A stretch of DNA of 42,991 nucleotides from Paludibacteraceae bacterium (GTDB lineage: Bacteria > Bacteroidota > Bacteroidia > Bacteroidales > Paludibacteraceae): the NCBI GenBank assembly GCA_017448345.1, contig JAFSLP010000040.1, forward strand, positions 1-42,991. Direction: 5' to 3'. The translations under genes and the position numbers were made by a program. Positions 1-9,014 of the stretch are shown one piece after another. Positions within the stretch are counted from its first letter, which is position 1. Each line of letters starts with the position of its first letter. The notes under the pieces were generated by a model. The model made no database searches. It saw only the letters and a program-made list of their open reading frames with translations, and was not told the origin of the DNA.

Positions 1-810
1 CTCTACGCCGTCTGCAAAAGTGAAAGAAGTAACCTGCGAATTGGTGCTATAGAACGGCGCGCTATCATCCGAACCGATAGAGCAGTCTGCCGGTTTCCAC
101 ACAATCGTGGTCGTCGGATTGTCCTTGAAAGCCGCGTTGCCTATCGATGTAACCGTGCTCGGAATAGTGATCTCCGTCAGCTTGCAGTTGTAGAACGCAC
201 GCAGACCGATGGTTGTAATTCCTTCATGCAGATTCACATTCGCCAATTTCGTGCAGCCGTAAAATGCATCTGCGCTAACGGTAGTCAAGGTCGCAGGTAG
301 TTCAATGGACTCCAACGAGGTACAGCCCTCCAAGAAACTGGCAGGCAGTGTCTTTTGCGTTGCAGGCAAGTTAATGGATTTGAGGTTCGTGCAATTCATG
401 AAAGCATACTGACCCAGTCTGCTGACCGAAGCCGGAAGCACGATTGTATCCAACAGGCTCATGTTCTTGCAAATATATGCCGGTACGACCTCTACGCCGT
501 CCGCAAAAGTGAAAGAGGTCACTTGCGAATTGGTGCTATAGAACGGCGCGCTATCATCCGAACCGATAGAGCAGTCTGCCGGTTTCCACACAATCGTAGT
601 TGTCGGGTTGCCCTTGAAAGCCGAATTGCCGATAGAGGTAACCGTGCTCGGAATAGTAATCTCCGTCAGTGCGCAGTTATAGAACGCACGCAGGTTGATG
701 GTCGTCAGACCTTCTTCCAAGTTTACGGAGCCTAATTTCGTGCAGCCGTAGAAAGCGTCCGTTCCGATAGTGGTGACGGATGTCGGCAGGGTCACGGATT
801 GCAGGTTTGT
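1..810 (-). repeat. 489-bp tandem duplication inside the LRR gene
   Basis: Bases 1-117 and 490-606 are almost identical (a handful of mismatches, mostly synonymous), an offset of 489 bp or 163 codons. Similarity decays but remains visible to about 320 against 810. On the protein level the phrase WKPADCSIGSDDSAPFYS occurs twice. The first copy continues beyond the window edge, so more units may follow. Confidence 0.85.
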
Positions 811-1056
811 CAGGCCCTCAAACGCACTTGTCCCGATACTCGTCACAGGATACGTGTAGTTGTTATAGGTCACGGACGCAGGGATAGTAACCGCCGTATA
901 GTCTTTATAAACGGAGTTGTCCGAACTCTGGTCTTTAACCACTTGTGCCGTGGTTGTACCCAACGAATAATACAGACCGTTCAACTTGACGGTTTCGGCA
1001 TACATCTGAATAAAGCAAGCACATAGTGCAAGCAAAAAGAGATAGATCTTTTTCAT
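1..1056 (-). CDS. BspA-like leucine-rich repeat surface protein, 3' end cut by window edge
   Basis: The reverse strand is open from the ATG at 1056 to base 1, giving 352 residues with no stop. It begins with a signal peptide (MKKIYLFLLALCACF, then a cleavage-like QMYAET at residues 17-22). The rest is made of leucine-rich repeats of the BspA/TpLRR type, with repeated phrases such as VTSIGTSAFEG, LTEITIPSTVTSIG and AFYGCTKL. Proteins of this kind are secreted or anchored at the surface in Bacteroidales and take part in adhesion or binding; the ligand cannot be read from the sequence. A near-identical internal duplication with a period of 163 residues is described separately. A consensus Bacteroidota promoter lies 53 bases upstream. 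The C-terminus, where a sorting domain would be expected, lies outside the window. Confidence 0.9.
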   Translation of the reverse strand, partial: MKKIYLFLLALCACFIQMYAETVKLNGLYYSLGTTTAQVVKDQSSDNSVYKDYTAVTIPASVTYNNYTYPVTSIGTSAFEGLTNLQSVTLPTSVTTIGTDAFYGCTKLGSVNLEEGLTTINLRAFYNCALTEITIPSTVTSIGNSAFKGNPTTTIVWKPADCSIGSDDSAPFYSTNSQVTSFTFADGVEVVPAYICKNMSLLDTIVLPASVSRLGQYAFMNCTNLKSINLPATQKTLPASFLEGCTSLESIELPATLTTVSADAFYGCTKLANVNLHEGITTIGLRAFYNCKLTEITIPSTVTSIGNAAFKDNPTTTIVWKPADCSIGSDDSAPFYSTNSQVTSFTFADGVE

Positions 1057-1108
1057 TGTATATATTGTTTAAACTATTATCGGGTGGTCCCATTGACCTT
1101 TGCAGGTG

Positions 1109-1140
1109 CAAAGGTACAAAAAATTTTACATATATGCAAA
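1109..1140 (-). promoter_or_regulatory. Bacteroidota promoter for the LRR gene
   Basis: On the reverse strand, TTTG (1140-1137), then exactly 20 bases, then TACCTTTG (1116-1109), matching the -33 TTTG / -7 TAnnTTTG consensus. Transcription would begin near 1102, giving a leader of about 45 bases. Confidence 0.8.
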
Positions 1141-1247
1141 TATATTTTTCTATAAGCTCTAAGCAACAAAAAGTATATATATACTATGTATATATATAGT
1201 ATAAGGCGTAAAAAAACGTCCTTTTGTGCATTTTTTGCAAAGTATCT

Positions 1248-1280
1248 TATGGTTATCCTATGGTTATCCTATGGTTATCC
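1248..1280. repeat. Three perfect 11-bp direct repeats
   Basis: TATGGTTATCC occurs three times without spacing (1248-1258, 1259-1269, 1270-1280). It lies upstream of the flavodoxin-gene promoter. Two other 11-bp-period tandems occur in this window (21118-21139 and 40791-40812). Confidence 0.9.
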
Positions 1281-1322
1281 TGTGGCGGGATACGCTAAAT
1301 TAACGCTAAAAACACCCCCCTG

Positions 1323-1339
1323 CCCCCTATGTAAGGGGG
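1323..1339. repeat. Short hairpin, pyrimidine-flanked (class F)
   Basis: CCCCCT at 1323-1328 pairs with AGGGGG at 1334-1339 around a 5-base loop; a C-rich run precedes it and GAGAGACC follows. The same layout recurs in nadE, rlmD, the 2-hydroxyacid dehydrogenase gene and upstream of pepT. It lacks a U-tract, so it is not a convincing terminator. Confidence 0.6.
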
Positions 1340-1379
1340 AGAGACCTCTTCTTAAATTCTTTCAAAAAATGCAGAAAGA

Positions 1380-1411
1380 CTTGCATATGTCAAATATTTT
1401 TAGTAATTTTG
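1380..1411 (+). promoter_or_regulatory. Bacteroidota promoter for the flavodoxin-fold gene
   Basis: CTTG (1380-1383), 20 bases, then TAATTTTG (1404-1411). Only the first base of the TTTG box differs from consensus. Predicted start of transcription is near 1418, about 40 bases before the ATG. Confidence 0.7.
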
Positions 1412-1459
1412 CGTGCAAAATTGAAATGAGAACTATAAAAGTACTATAAAATAAGGACT

Positions 1460-2089
1460 ATGAAAGTACTGCTAATCAACGGAAGTCCCCGGAAGGAAGG
1501 GAACACGTATTGCGCGCTGAGCGAAGTGGCAAAAACCTTAGAGAACGAGGGTATCGAAGCGGAGATTGTATGGATAGGCAACCGTCCGATGCGCGGGTGT
1601 ATCGCCTGCGGACGTTGCAAGTCCGGCGAACCTTATCCTGACGGGCACATAGGCTGTGTGTTCAACGACGACAACTGCAATGCCATCTCCGCCAAGTTCG
1701 CAGAGGCGGACGGTTTTGTGTTCGGTTCACCTGTCTATTACGGTCAGCCGAACGGTTCGCTGCTATGCTTCATGCAGCGTGCCTTCTTCAGCAACGGTGC
1801 CGCTGTGCAGAACAAGCCCGCAGCCGTAGTGACGATATGCCGTCGCGGCGGCGCCACCGCAGCCTTCCAGAGTTTGCAGATGCCGCTGCAGATGATGAAT
1901 ATGCCGATAGCCACCTCCCAGTACTGGAACATCGCTTACGGCCGTGAGGAAGGTCAGGCATCACAAGACACCGAAGGCATGCAGACGATGCGCACGCTGG
2001 CGCATAACTTGGCATGGATGCTGCGCGGACTGGCAGGCGAGAAAGCCCCAGAACGCGAGACATGGCAGCCGATGCATTTCATCCGATAG
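1460..2089 (+). CDS. Flavodoxin-fold NAD(P)H-dependent FMN reductase / iron-sulfur flavoprotein-like
   Basis: 209 residues. The N-terminus MKVLLINGSPRKEGNT is the FMN-phosphate loop of the NADPH-dependent FMN reductase family. CIACGRCKSG at about residues 47-56 is a cysteine cluster like those of iron-sulfur flavoproteins. FGSPVYYGQPNG at about 93-104 is the second flavin-contact segment. The expected role is reduction of an unknown acceptor by a cytosolic flavoprotein. There is no signal peptide. The addA-like gene follows, its best start lying 2 bases after this stop. Substrate and partner cannot be assigned. Confidence 0.85.
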   Translation: MKVLLINGSPRKEGNTYCALSEVAKTLENEGIEAEIVWIGNRPMRGCIACGRCKSGEPYPDGHIGCVFNDDNCNAISAKFAEADGFVFGSPVYYGQPNGSLLCFMQRAFFSNGAAVQNKPAAVVTICRRGGATAAFQSLQMPLQMMNMPIATSQYWNIAYGREEGQASQDTEGMQTMRTLAHNLAWMLRGLAGEKAPERETWQPMHFIR

Positions 2090-2091
2090 AC

Positions 2092-5000
2092 ATGGCGGAA
2101 CTGATAGACATACAAACCCCTGTGACCATCTGCCGCGCTTCGGCAGGTACGGGCAAGACCTATACGTTAGCCGCGTATTATGCCGGTCTGCTGCTGTCCG
2201 GCGAAGACTACCGCTCCATCCTCGCCATCACCTTCACCAACAAGGCGACCGCAGAGATGAGCGAACGTATCTTGGGATATCTGTATGGCATCTCGCAAGG
2301 CAGCGAACAGGCGTTCCTCTCACGCGCGCGTCAGTTTATGATACGCGACGCACACGCGAGCGATGCCGAACTGCAACGCCGCGCAGGCGAGTGCTTCAGG
2401 CATATGCTTCTGGACTATGACAACATGCAGGTACAGACTATCGACTCGTTCCTGCAGACCCTGATGAGCGGTTTGGCAGGTGTGCTGCGGATGAGCGTGG
2501 GGCTGAGCACGGAACTGGACATCGACCATGTGATACGGAATGCCGTGGACCAGCTGCTGACGACCGAGATGAGCGCAGCCGACAAGTCGATACTGGAAGA
2601 TTACATGCGCCTGAAGTTAGACGAAGAGAGCCAGTGGGATGTGCGTCAGAGCCTGTGCGCGATGGCAAAAGAACTGTATAACGAGTCGGTACAGATGCTG
2701 GACGCCGAGGGACAAATCCTATTCGACACGGCAGCTATCGAACGGCGGCGGACGAAGACGAAGGAGCTATGGGAGCAGAACAGCACTGTTCGAGAGCTGC
2801 GTGCGTTGCTGGGACGGTGCAACCCCGAGGGCTACAACCGCTATACCGGCTACGCGTACGACAGGCTGATGCGGAGCGTAGAAGCCCCGGAGAAAATGCC
2901 TGCCGCCGACCGTTTCCGAGGCATCAGCGCCAAGTCCTGCAACGCGGACGAGATGTTAGAAGCGACCGAATTAGCCGCCCGTGCAGGACGATATTACAAC
3001 ACGCTGCAGCTGACAGTCCGTTTCAGCCGTGACATGGAGCTGATGGCATCCCTGCAAGCGCTGATACAGAGGAACTTAGCCGAAGCCAACTGCGCTCTTC
3101 TCGCCCGTACGGCAAGCACGCTGAGCAATGCCCTGCGCGAAGGAGACGCCGATTTTATCCTTGAGAAAGCCGGAATCCGGTACAAACATATCCTGATAGA
3201 CGAGTTTCAGGACACGAGCCGTCTGCAATGGAGCGTCATCAACCGCCTGCTGCAAGACGTGCTTGCCGGCACAGGGCACACGCTGCTCATCGTGGGTGAC
3301 ATCAAACAGTCGATATACCGCTGGCGCAACGGCGACTGGCATATCATGGACGAGCTGGATTACGGCTCACAGACCAACGGGCGGTTCACCTCTCTGACGC
3401 GTAACTTCCGCAGCAGCGAAGAGGTGGTGCGGTTCAACCTCTCGCTATTCAAACATATTGTCGAGGAGTACAAAACCTCCGATTCCAACGAGCAAAAACT
3501 GGTGGAGCGTATCTACAGCGAAGGGTTCAGCGAGGAGCGTCTGGAGTCGTTCTATCAAGCCGGCAGGAAGAAAGGCGGTTTTGTCCGGTTCCGAGCCTTC
3601 CCCAAACGCCGTCCCGCCGAACTGCCGGACGAGGGACCGCGTGCGTTCATACCGACCCGCGAACTGATGACACTTGACATGTTCGACGCCATGGAGCAGC
3701 TGTTAGCAGCAGGAGCAACGGCTTCGGACATGATGATTCTGGTGCGCGAGAAGAAAGATGCCGCTTATATAACCGACATGCATGCACATATACGTACCGA
3801 CAAACCGGACGAATACCCGCTGCTGTCCAAGACACCTATTGTCTCTGCGGACAGTTTCCTGTTAGAAGCGTCCGACGACGTGAAGACAGTTATCGCCGGT
3901 CTGCGGTATGCCGTCAAAGGCGATGAACTGGCAGGCAACTACGCGGCGATGATGTCCCAAAAGCCCGGTGTCATCGGACAAATCCGGTCGTGTATCACCT
4001 CCAAGACACCGCTTTACGAGGCGGTGAGCGAACTGGTGCGACTGCTGCTGACCGACGCCGACGGACAATACCAAGGCAGCGAGACGGCGTATGTGAACAG
4101 TCTGCTTGACCGCACACGCGAATACGTGTCCGCATACGGGAGCCGGATAGAGGATTTCCTGACATGGTGGGACGATACGCTGCACGGCAAGCCTATTCCC
4201 GCCTCCGCCACCGACGCCATCCGCATTCTGACGGTTCATGCCAGCAAGGGTCTGCAGGCGCAGACGCTGTTCGTGCCGTTCTGCACATGGACCAAAGAGG
4301 CAGGGCAGCATCCGCAGAAGATATGGTGCCAAGTGGCGGAAGAGGTGTCGGACGGAACGGACTACGTGCCTATTCAGGACGGAGCGGAGATGGCTGATTC
4401 CGCTTACAAGAAAGAATATGAGGCGGAGCACCTGAACATGCGTATCGACAACCTGAATATGCTCTATGTGGCGCTGACACGTGCCGAGGACAACCTGTAT
4501 ATATCCGCCGATTTTCCCATCACCAGCAAAGGTGCGATGGGAACCTGCAACAGGGTGGGCAGGTATCTGTTAGACTTCACGGAGATGAATGACACGGTAT
4601 TGCGCGATGACCTGCCGACGACACGAGAGGGTGCGCCATATGCCGAGTATGCCGTGGGTGCCCCCGTCATCCGCAAACATAACGCACCGGAGCAGCAGAG
4701 AGGCGACAGCAAGCCGTTCTCGTTCAGCGGCGTGCCGGCAACCTATGCCGAGCTATGGGCGGACAGCGCCCAAGTGCGGTTCGTGCAATCACAGGAAGGT
4801 GCGCTCTATACCGATTACGGCGAGGAGGCGTACCGCCGTGTGGCACGCATGGATTTCGGCAATCTGTGTCATGAGATATTCGCCCATCTGCGCAAAGCGG
4901 ACGAACTGGAGCAGGTGCTCGACGAGTTCGAGACACGCGGCGAGATAGCCTCTCCGGCACAGCGAGAGGAACTGAAAAGGCTGATTTCATCGGCATGGGA

Positions 5001-5286
5001 GGGCAATGAGGAGATGCGCGACTGGTTCACCTCTCCATGGCAACTGAAGCTGGAGGAAGCTATCTATCTGGACCAGCGCGAGGTGCGTCCCGACCGTGTG
5101 ATGATCAACCCCCGGACCAACGAAGCCATTGTATTGGATTACAAGTTCGGGCAATGGGAAGAGCGATATATCACGCAGGTGCATGACTATATGGAGGCGC
5201 TGCGCCGCATGGGTCATACGCCCGTACGCGGCTATCTGTGGTTCGCGCGCAAGCCGCAAGGGAAACAACTGGTAGAAGTACAATAA
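2092..5286 (+). CDS. addA: AddA/RexA-type UvrD helicase-nuclease (recombination)
   Basis: 1064 residues from the ATG at 2092; an in-frame ATG at 2014 exists but lies inside the upstream gene. All superfamily 1A helicase motifs are visible: Walker A ASAGTGKT (16-23), ITFTNKAT (motif Ia), DEFQDTS (motif II), VGDIKQSIYRWR (III), LTRNFRS (IV), TVHASKGLQ (V) and LYVALTRAEDN (VI). The C-terminus carries a RecB-type nuclease core with a conserved His (GNLCHEIFAHL), an Asp (RPDRVMI) and VLDYKFG followed by Q and Y. The protein should resect double-strand ends with AddB to load RecA at recombination sites. The stop is 12 bases before the chosen addB start. Divergence makes AddA versus another RecB-like helicase a family-level call. 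Confidence 0.88.
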   Translation: MAELIDIQTPVTICRASAGTGKTYTLAAYYAGLLLSGEDYRSILAITFTNKATAEMSERILGYLYGISQGSEQAFLSRARQFMIRDAHASDAELQRRAGECFRHMLLDYDNMQVQTIDSFLQTLMSGLAGVLRMSVGLSTELDIDHVIRNAVDQLLTTEMSAADKSILEDYMRLKLDEESQWDVRQSLCAMAKELYNESVQMLDAEGQILFDTAAIERRRTKTKELWEQNSTVRELRALLGRCNPEGYNRYTGYAYDRLMRSVEAPEKMPAADRFRGISAKSCNADEMLEATELAARAGRYYNTLQLTVRFSRDMELMASLQALIQRNLAEANCALLARTASTLSNALREGDADFILEKAGIRYKHILIDEFQDTSRLQWSVINRLLQDVLAGTGHTLLIVGDIKQSIYRWRNGDWHIMDELDYGSQTNGRFTSLTRNFRSSEEVVRFNLSLFKHIVEEYKTSDSNEQKLVERIYSEGFSEERLESFYQAGRKKGGFVRFRAFPKRRPAELPDEGPRAFIPTRELMTLDMFDAMEQLLAAGATASDMMILVREKKDAAYITDMHAHIRTDKPDEYPLLSKTPIVSADSFLLEASDDVKTVIAGLRYAVKGDELAGNYAAMMSQKPGVIGQIRSCITSKTPLYEAVSELVRLLLTDADGQYQGSETAYVNSLLDRTREYVSAYGSRIEDFLTWWDDTLHGKPIPASATDAIRILTVHASKGLQAQTLFVPFCTWTKEAGQHPQKIWCQVAEEVSDGTDYVPIQDGAEMADSAYKKEYEAEHLNMRIDNLNMLYVALTRAEDNLYISADFPITSKGAMGTCNRVGRYLLDFTEMNDTVLRDDLPTTREGAPYAEYAVGAPVIRKHNAPEQQRGDSKPFSFSGVPATYAELWADSAQVRFVQSQEGALYTDYGEEAYRRVARMDFGNLCHEIFAHLRKADELEQVLDEFETRGEIASPAQREELKRLISSAWEGNEEMRDWFTSPWQLKLEEAIYLDQREVRPDRVMINPRTNEAIVLDYKFGQWEERYITQVHDYMEALRRMGHTPVRGYLWFARKPQGKQLVEVQ

Positions 5287-5292
5287 AGGAGG
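5287..5292 (+). promoter_or_regulatory. Strong Shine-Dalgarno site deciding the addB start
   Basis: AGGAGG abuts an ATG at 5293 with no spacing but lies 6 bases before the ATG at 5299, so the latter is the likely start. A canonical Shine-Dalgarno is rare in this window, where most genes have A-rich leaders. Confidence 0.65.
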
Positions 5293-5298
5293 ATGCGC

Positions 5299-8130
5299 AT
5301 GGAATCATTTTTGCAACAGACAGCCCGTTCTATCATAGCCACCACCGAATGGCGCCAGCTGAGCCGCACGACGCTTGTGCTGCCGTCACACCGTGCCGGT
5401 CTGGTGCTCAAAGACGAACTGCTGCGACTCCAACAGGCGTCTCATGCCCAAGCCGTGTGGGCACCGCACGTGCAGACACTGACCCAGTTGCAGGACTCGC
5501 TCAGTCCGTTATACGCCGAGGATGAGTTATTCACCATCATCCGGCTGTACCGCCATTACCGGAAGCTGTCATCCGTGGAACAACAGGCGCAAGAGGACCT
5601 CATGCCCTTGGATATGTTCTACGGCTGGGGCAGGCAGATGCTGGCGGATTTCACCAATATAGATGCCTCGATGCCGGCAGAGCATGTACCGAACTTCTTC
5701 GACAACACCATCGCGGCGCATGAGTTGAGCCAATGGCAGTTAGACCCCGAAGTGGCGGAACGGTTGCGGTCACTGATTAACCCGTTCGCTCAGGACGGGA
5801 AAGAGACACAAGCCGACTCGCTGAAACATCAATACGAGCTGTTATGGCGCAAGCTGTACGAGCTGTACCGCCTGCTGCGTGCCGAGATGGAAGCGGAGCA
5901 GAAGGGCTACAGCGGTATGAGGCAGCGGAGCGTAATCGAGCACTGGGAGGACGAGAGTATCCAAGAGAAGATAGCCGGACGGACGTATATCTTCGTGGGT
6001 TTCAACTATCTCCTGCCCGTCGAACGCGAGCTGATGAGTCTTTTGAAGGACGCAGGGCAGGCACAGTTCTACTGGGACTATGTGGCTGATTTCCTGACGA
6101 ATGAGAAAGCCTTCTCTTTTGCCAAACTGAATAGTGACATCTTAGGTCGTGCACTGCCTCCGCAACAATGGGACGAGCCGAGAGAAGTGACGGTGGTATC
6201 CAGTGTGTCACGCGAGGCTCAGGCACAGTACGTACACCGCTGGCTGCAAGAGAATTACACGGCTCACGGGCAAAAGACCGGCGTCGTCATCTGCGACGAG
6301 ACGATGCTGGAGCCGGTGGTATATACGCTGCCGCCCATCGTTCTGCCCGGCGAGACGGAGGCGGAGCCGATAAACATCACGAAGGGTTTTCCGCTCCGTA
6401 ACACGGAGGTCTATGCCCGCGTGACGGCATGGCTGTCGGACCGTAAAAACGGACAGGCGGACGACATCGCGGGACCGGAGATTATTGACCGTCTGCTGGC
6501 AGAGATATTCCCGGTTTCAACGGACAAATCCGGCGAAGAAGAACCGCAAGCCGAACCGTCCGCACTCACATGGCAGGAACTGCTGGTCTTGGAATCCGAA
6601 TACCAAGTACGCAAGATAGCCAACCAGATGCGAAAGATACTGGCGGAAGGGATTGTCGATGTGCCGTTCACGGTCAAGATGCTCCGTCTGCTGATGCGCA
6701 GGACGATGGAGAGCGTGACGATGCCATTCCACGGCGAACCGGTGACCGACATCCAAGTGATGGGTGTGCTGGAGACGCGTATGTTAGACTTCGACAAGCT
6801 GCTGCTGCTCAACGTGGAAGAGGGTATCCTGCCGCAACGGCAGAAAGATATCAGTTTCATCCCCTTCTATCTGCGCAAGGCATATCACATGCAGACCTCC
6901 GATGAGCGTGCGACAGTGTATGCCTATAACTTCTTCCGTCTGCTGAGCCGCGCCCGTCACAGCACGCTGCTGTTTGCCACTGCCGAGACCGCAGAAGGCG
7001 GAAAAGGCATGTCACGGTTTATCATGCAGATGCTCGTTTCGCCCGAATTCAACGTACAAAAAATGCAACTGCAGGAGGAGAGTGTGCTTCATCCCCAGTC
7101 GATAGCGGACACTTTAGGCGAGATGCGTCCGCTGCTCTCCACTCTCCGGCAAGACAAAGACGGCGTGCTGCTGCGAGCAAGCGGAAGACCATACCGTCTC
7201 TCACCCAGTGCGCTGAATACGTATATCTCCTGTCCGCGCAGTTTCTATTATCAGTATATCTTGGGCTGGGCACCGCAGGAAGAAGAGGAGGTGCTCTTCG
7301 CGTCCAACACTCTCGGCTCGTTCGTGCATCATTCGATGGAATATATCTATACCCGGTATCTGCATTGCAACAACGTCACGCCGGTGCCCGTCCATGCCGA
7401 TGAAATCGCGCAGATAAGTGCAGACGAGGTCCGGCTGCAGGAAGCACTGCGGGCGGCGTACACCGCCATGAACGAAGAATGGCAGAAGACGCATCCTGAC
7501 GAGCCGGAGCATTACATAGCAGACCACCATACCGGCGAGAATGTCATCATCTTGGGCTATGTGCGCAACATCCTTGAGCGCGATGCCGAGGATGCCAAGA
7601 ACGGCTTGCAGATATGTCTCTTGGAGCAGGAACGAACATTCCCCGTACAGATTGACGGAGTTGGTGAACTGCTGACCGGTGGACAGATAGACAGAGTGGA
7701 TATATGCACGGAGAACGGACAAGAAAGGCTGCGCGTAGTAGATTATAAATCAGGCTCTTATAACGATACAACCCATCAGAAGAAGATGTCTTCCGCATGG
7801 GAGGAACTGATGGAGAGCGAGGATAAGAATTATGTCCGCCAGACGCTGATTTACAGCCATGCCGTCATGGTGCATGACAAGACCGGTCTGCCGATAGAAC
7901 CCAACCTCTATTTCTGCCGCCGCAAGCTGAACGGGATAGAAACGACCATCGATATAGCCGATGAGACCGTGCATGACTACCGAGGCATCCAAGCACAGTT
8001 TGCCGATGCGCTCAAAGAACAGATACGTACCATCCTGACAACCACCGATTTCCCGCAATGCGATGAGGACAAATGCCCGCCATTCTGTCCGTTCTTTGAC
8101 CTATGCGGACGCAAACCCAAAGAGTTTTAA
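5299..8130 (+). CDS. addB: AddB-type nuclease subunit with Fe-S cluster motif
   Basis: 943 residues, start chosen from the AGGAGG spacing (the ATG at 5293 would add two residues). The first two thirds form a degenerate helicase-like region without a clear Walker A. The C-terminal third has SPSALNTYISCPRSFYYQY, whose Cys is the first ligand of the AddB 4Fe-4S cluster, the nuclease motif GQIDRVD followed by RVVDYKSG, and a closing cysteine cluster (CDEDKCPPFCPFFDLC) supplying the other ligands. This is the arrangement of AddB/RexB and other iron-sulfur PD-(D/E)XK nucleases. The partner is the AddA-like protein directly upstream, and the two should form a double-strand-end resection complex. Confidence 0.88.
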   Translation: MESFLQQTARSIIATTEWRQLSRTTLVLPSHRAGLVLKDELLRLQQASHAQAVWAPHVQTLTQLQDSLSPLYAEDELFTIIRLYRHYRKLSSVEQQAQEDLMPLDMFYGWGRQMLADFTNIDASMPAEHVPNFFDNTIAAHELSQWQLDPEVAERLRSLINPFAQDGKETQADSLKHQYELLWRKLYELYRLLRAEMEAEQKGYSGMRQRSVIEHWEDESIQEKIAGRTYIFVGFNYLLPVERELMSLLKDAGQAQFYWDYVADFLTNEKAFSFAKLNSDILGRALPPQQWDEPREVTVVSSVSREAQAQYVHRWLQENYTAHGQKTGVVICDETMLEPVVYTLPPIVLPGETEAEPINITKGFPLRNTEVYARVTAWLSDRKNGQADDIAGPEIIDRLLAEIFPVSTDKSGEEEPQAEPSALTWQELLVLESEYQVRKIANQMRKILAEGIVDVPFTVKMLRLLMRRTMESVTMPFHGEPVTDIQVMGVLETRMLDFDKLLLLNVEEGILPQRQKDISFIPFYLRKAYHMQTSDERATVYAYNFFRLLSRARHSTLLFATAETAEGGKGMSRFIMQMLVSPEFNVQKMQLQEESVLHPQSIADTLGEMRPLLSTLRQDKDGVLLRASGRPYRLSPSALNTYISCPRSFYYQYILGWAPQEEEEVLFASNTLGSFVHHSMEYIYTRYLHCNNVTPVPVHADEIAQISADEVRLQEALRAAYTAMNEEWQKTHPDEPEHYIADHHTGENVIILGYVRNILERDAEDAKNGLQICLLEQERTFPVQIDGVGELLTGGQIDRVDICTENGQERLRVVDYKSGSYNDTTHQKKMSSAWEELMESEDKNYVRQTLIYSHAVMVHDKTGLPIEPNLYFCRRKLNGIETTIDIADETVHDYRGIQAQFADALKEQIRTILTTTDFPQCDEDKCPPFCPFFDLCGRKPKEF

Positions 8131-8132
8131 GT

Positions 8133-9014
8133 ATGCAAAAAACCACACAATATTACCAAGTTGGCGGCCATGTGTTTGCCATAGAAGCGACGGCGGAACA
8201 GTTCGCGTTGCTACCTAATTATGCTCCGTTTCAGACCGATAAAACCGAGCAAAGTCACGTGTTTATAATTCATACAAACAGCGGTCCGCTGCCTTCCATC
8301 GACGGCTGGGAGCATGTCTATACCGACCGTTCGGATGAAGACATGCCGCGTATCGAGATGTATAAAACCGCGAGCGAATGGCTGTTCCGGGTGTCTCTTT
8401 CGCGCGACGGAGAGGTGGTGAGTGCAATGCGCTGTGCAGCGGACTGGAGCGAGGTGAACCTCTTCCTGCTGCCTGAATACACGCGCTTTGCCATTGATAA
8501 TGCAGCGATGCTGGTCTATGCCTTCCGCACCACATCGCTTGACACGCTTCTCTTCCATTCCTCAGTAACAGTGCGCGGCGGCTACGGATATATGTTCCTC
8601 GGTCATTCGGGAACCGGAAAAAGTACGCATTCGCAACAATGGCTCACCGCCTTTGAGGATGCCGAACTGCTGAATGACGACAATCCCGTGGTACGAATCC
8701 TAAGCGACGGCAGTGTGCGTGTATATGGCTCGCCGTGGTCCGGGAAGACGCCGTGCTACAAGGCGGCAGATGCGCCTGTAGCGGCTCTGGTGCAACTGGC
8801 ACAGGCTCCCGCCAATGAAATAAGAAAAATGAAAATGACGCAGGCATATCCGTATATCCTTGCGTCTGTGAGCGGTCTCAAACTGCAACCGCAGATGATG
8901 GACCGGCTGTATGAGACAATAGCCAGACTGTTAGAAATATGCCCGGTATATAAGCTGGACTGTCTTCCTAATCCTGATGCCGCACGACTATGCGCTCAAA
9001 CGTGTTTACCTTAG
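8133..9014 (+). CDS. HPr-kinase-like P-loop protein (HprK / PEPCK-like fold)
   Basis: 293 residues from the ATG at 8133, two bases after the addB stop; a longer frame from 8103 would overlap addB. A P-loop GHSGTGKST lies at about residues 158-166, followed by LNDDNPVVR, which fits the acidic metal-binding segment of HprK-type kinases, and YGSPWSGKT. Annotated relatives are usually called HPr serine kinase-like or phosphoenolpyruvate carboxykinase-like; the substrate is not known for this branch. No HPr or PTS gene is nearby, so a role in sugar control is unsupported. The 3' end overlaps the convergent mtaB gene by 47 bases. Confidence 0.7.
   Translation: MQKTTQYYQVGGHVFAIEATAEQFALLPNYAPFQTDKTEQSHVFIIHTNSGPLPSIDGWEHVYTDRSDEDMPRIEMYKTASEWLFRVSLSRDGEVVSAMRCAADWSEVNLFLLPEYTRFAIDNAAMLVYAFRTTSLDTLLFHSSVTVRGGYGYMFLGHSGTGKSTHSQQWLTAFEDAELLNDDNPVVRILSDGSVRVYGSPWSGKTPCYKAADAPVAALVQLAQAPANEIRKMKMTQAYPYILASVSGLKLQPQMMDRLYETIARLLEICPVYKLDCLPNPDAARLCAQTCLP

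Larger units (their letters stand above)
1057..1459. other. 403-bp divergent intergenic region
   Basis: This gap lies between the LRR gene (-) and the flavodoxin-fold gene (+). It holds one promoter for each direction, an AT-rich stretch of alternating TA at about 1173-1203, three 11-bp direct repeats at 1248-1280, and a small G/C hairpin at 1323-1339. An 87-codon open frame crosses it (1186-1449), but it consists of these repeats and resembles no protein family known to me, so it is not called as a gene. Confidence 0.7.

Noticed and set aside
1186-1449. 87-residue open frame in the first intergenic gap
   Set aside because: It is composed of the 11-bp repeats and the hairpin, crosses the promoter of the next gene, and resembles no protein family known to me.
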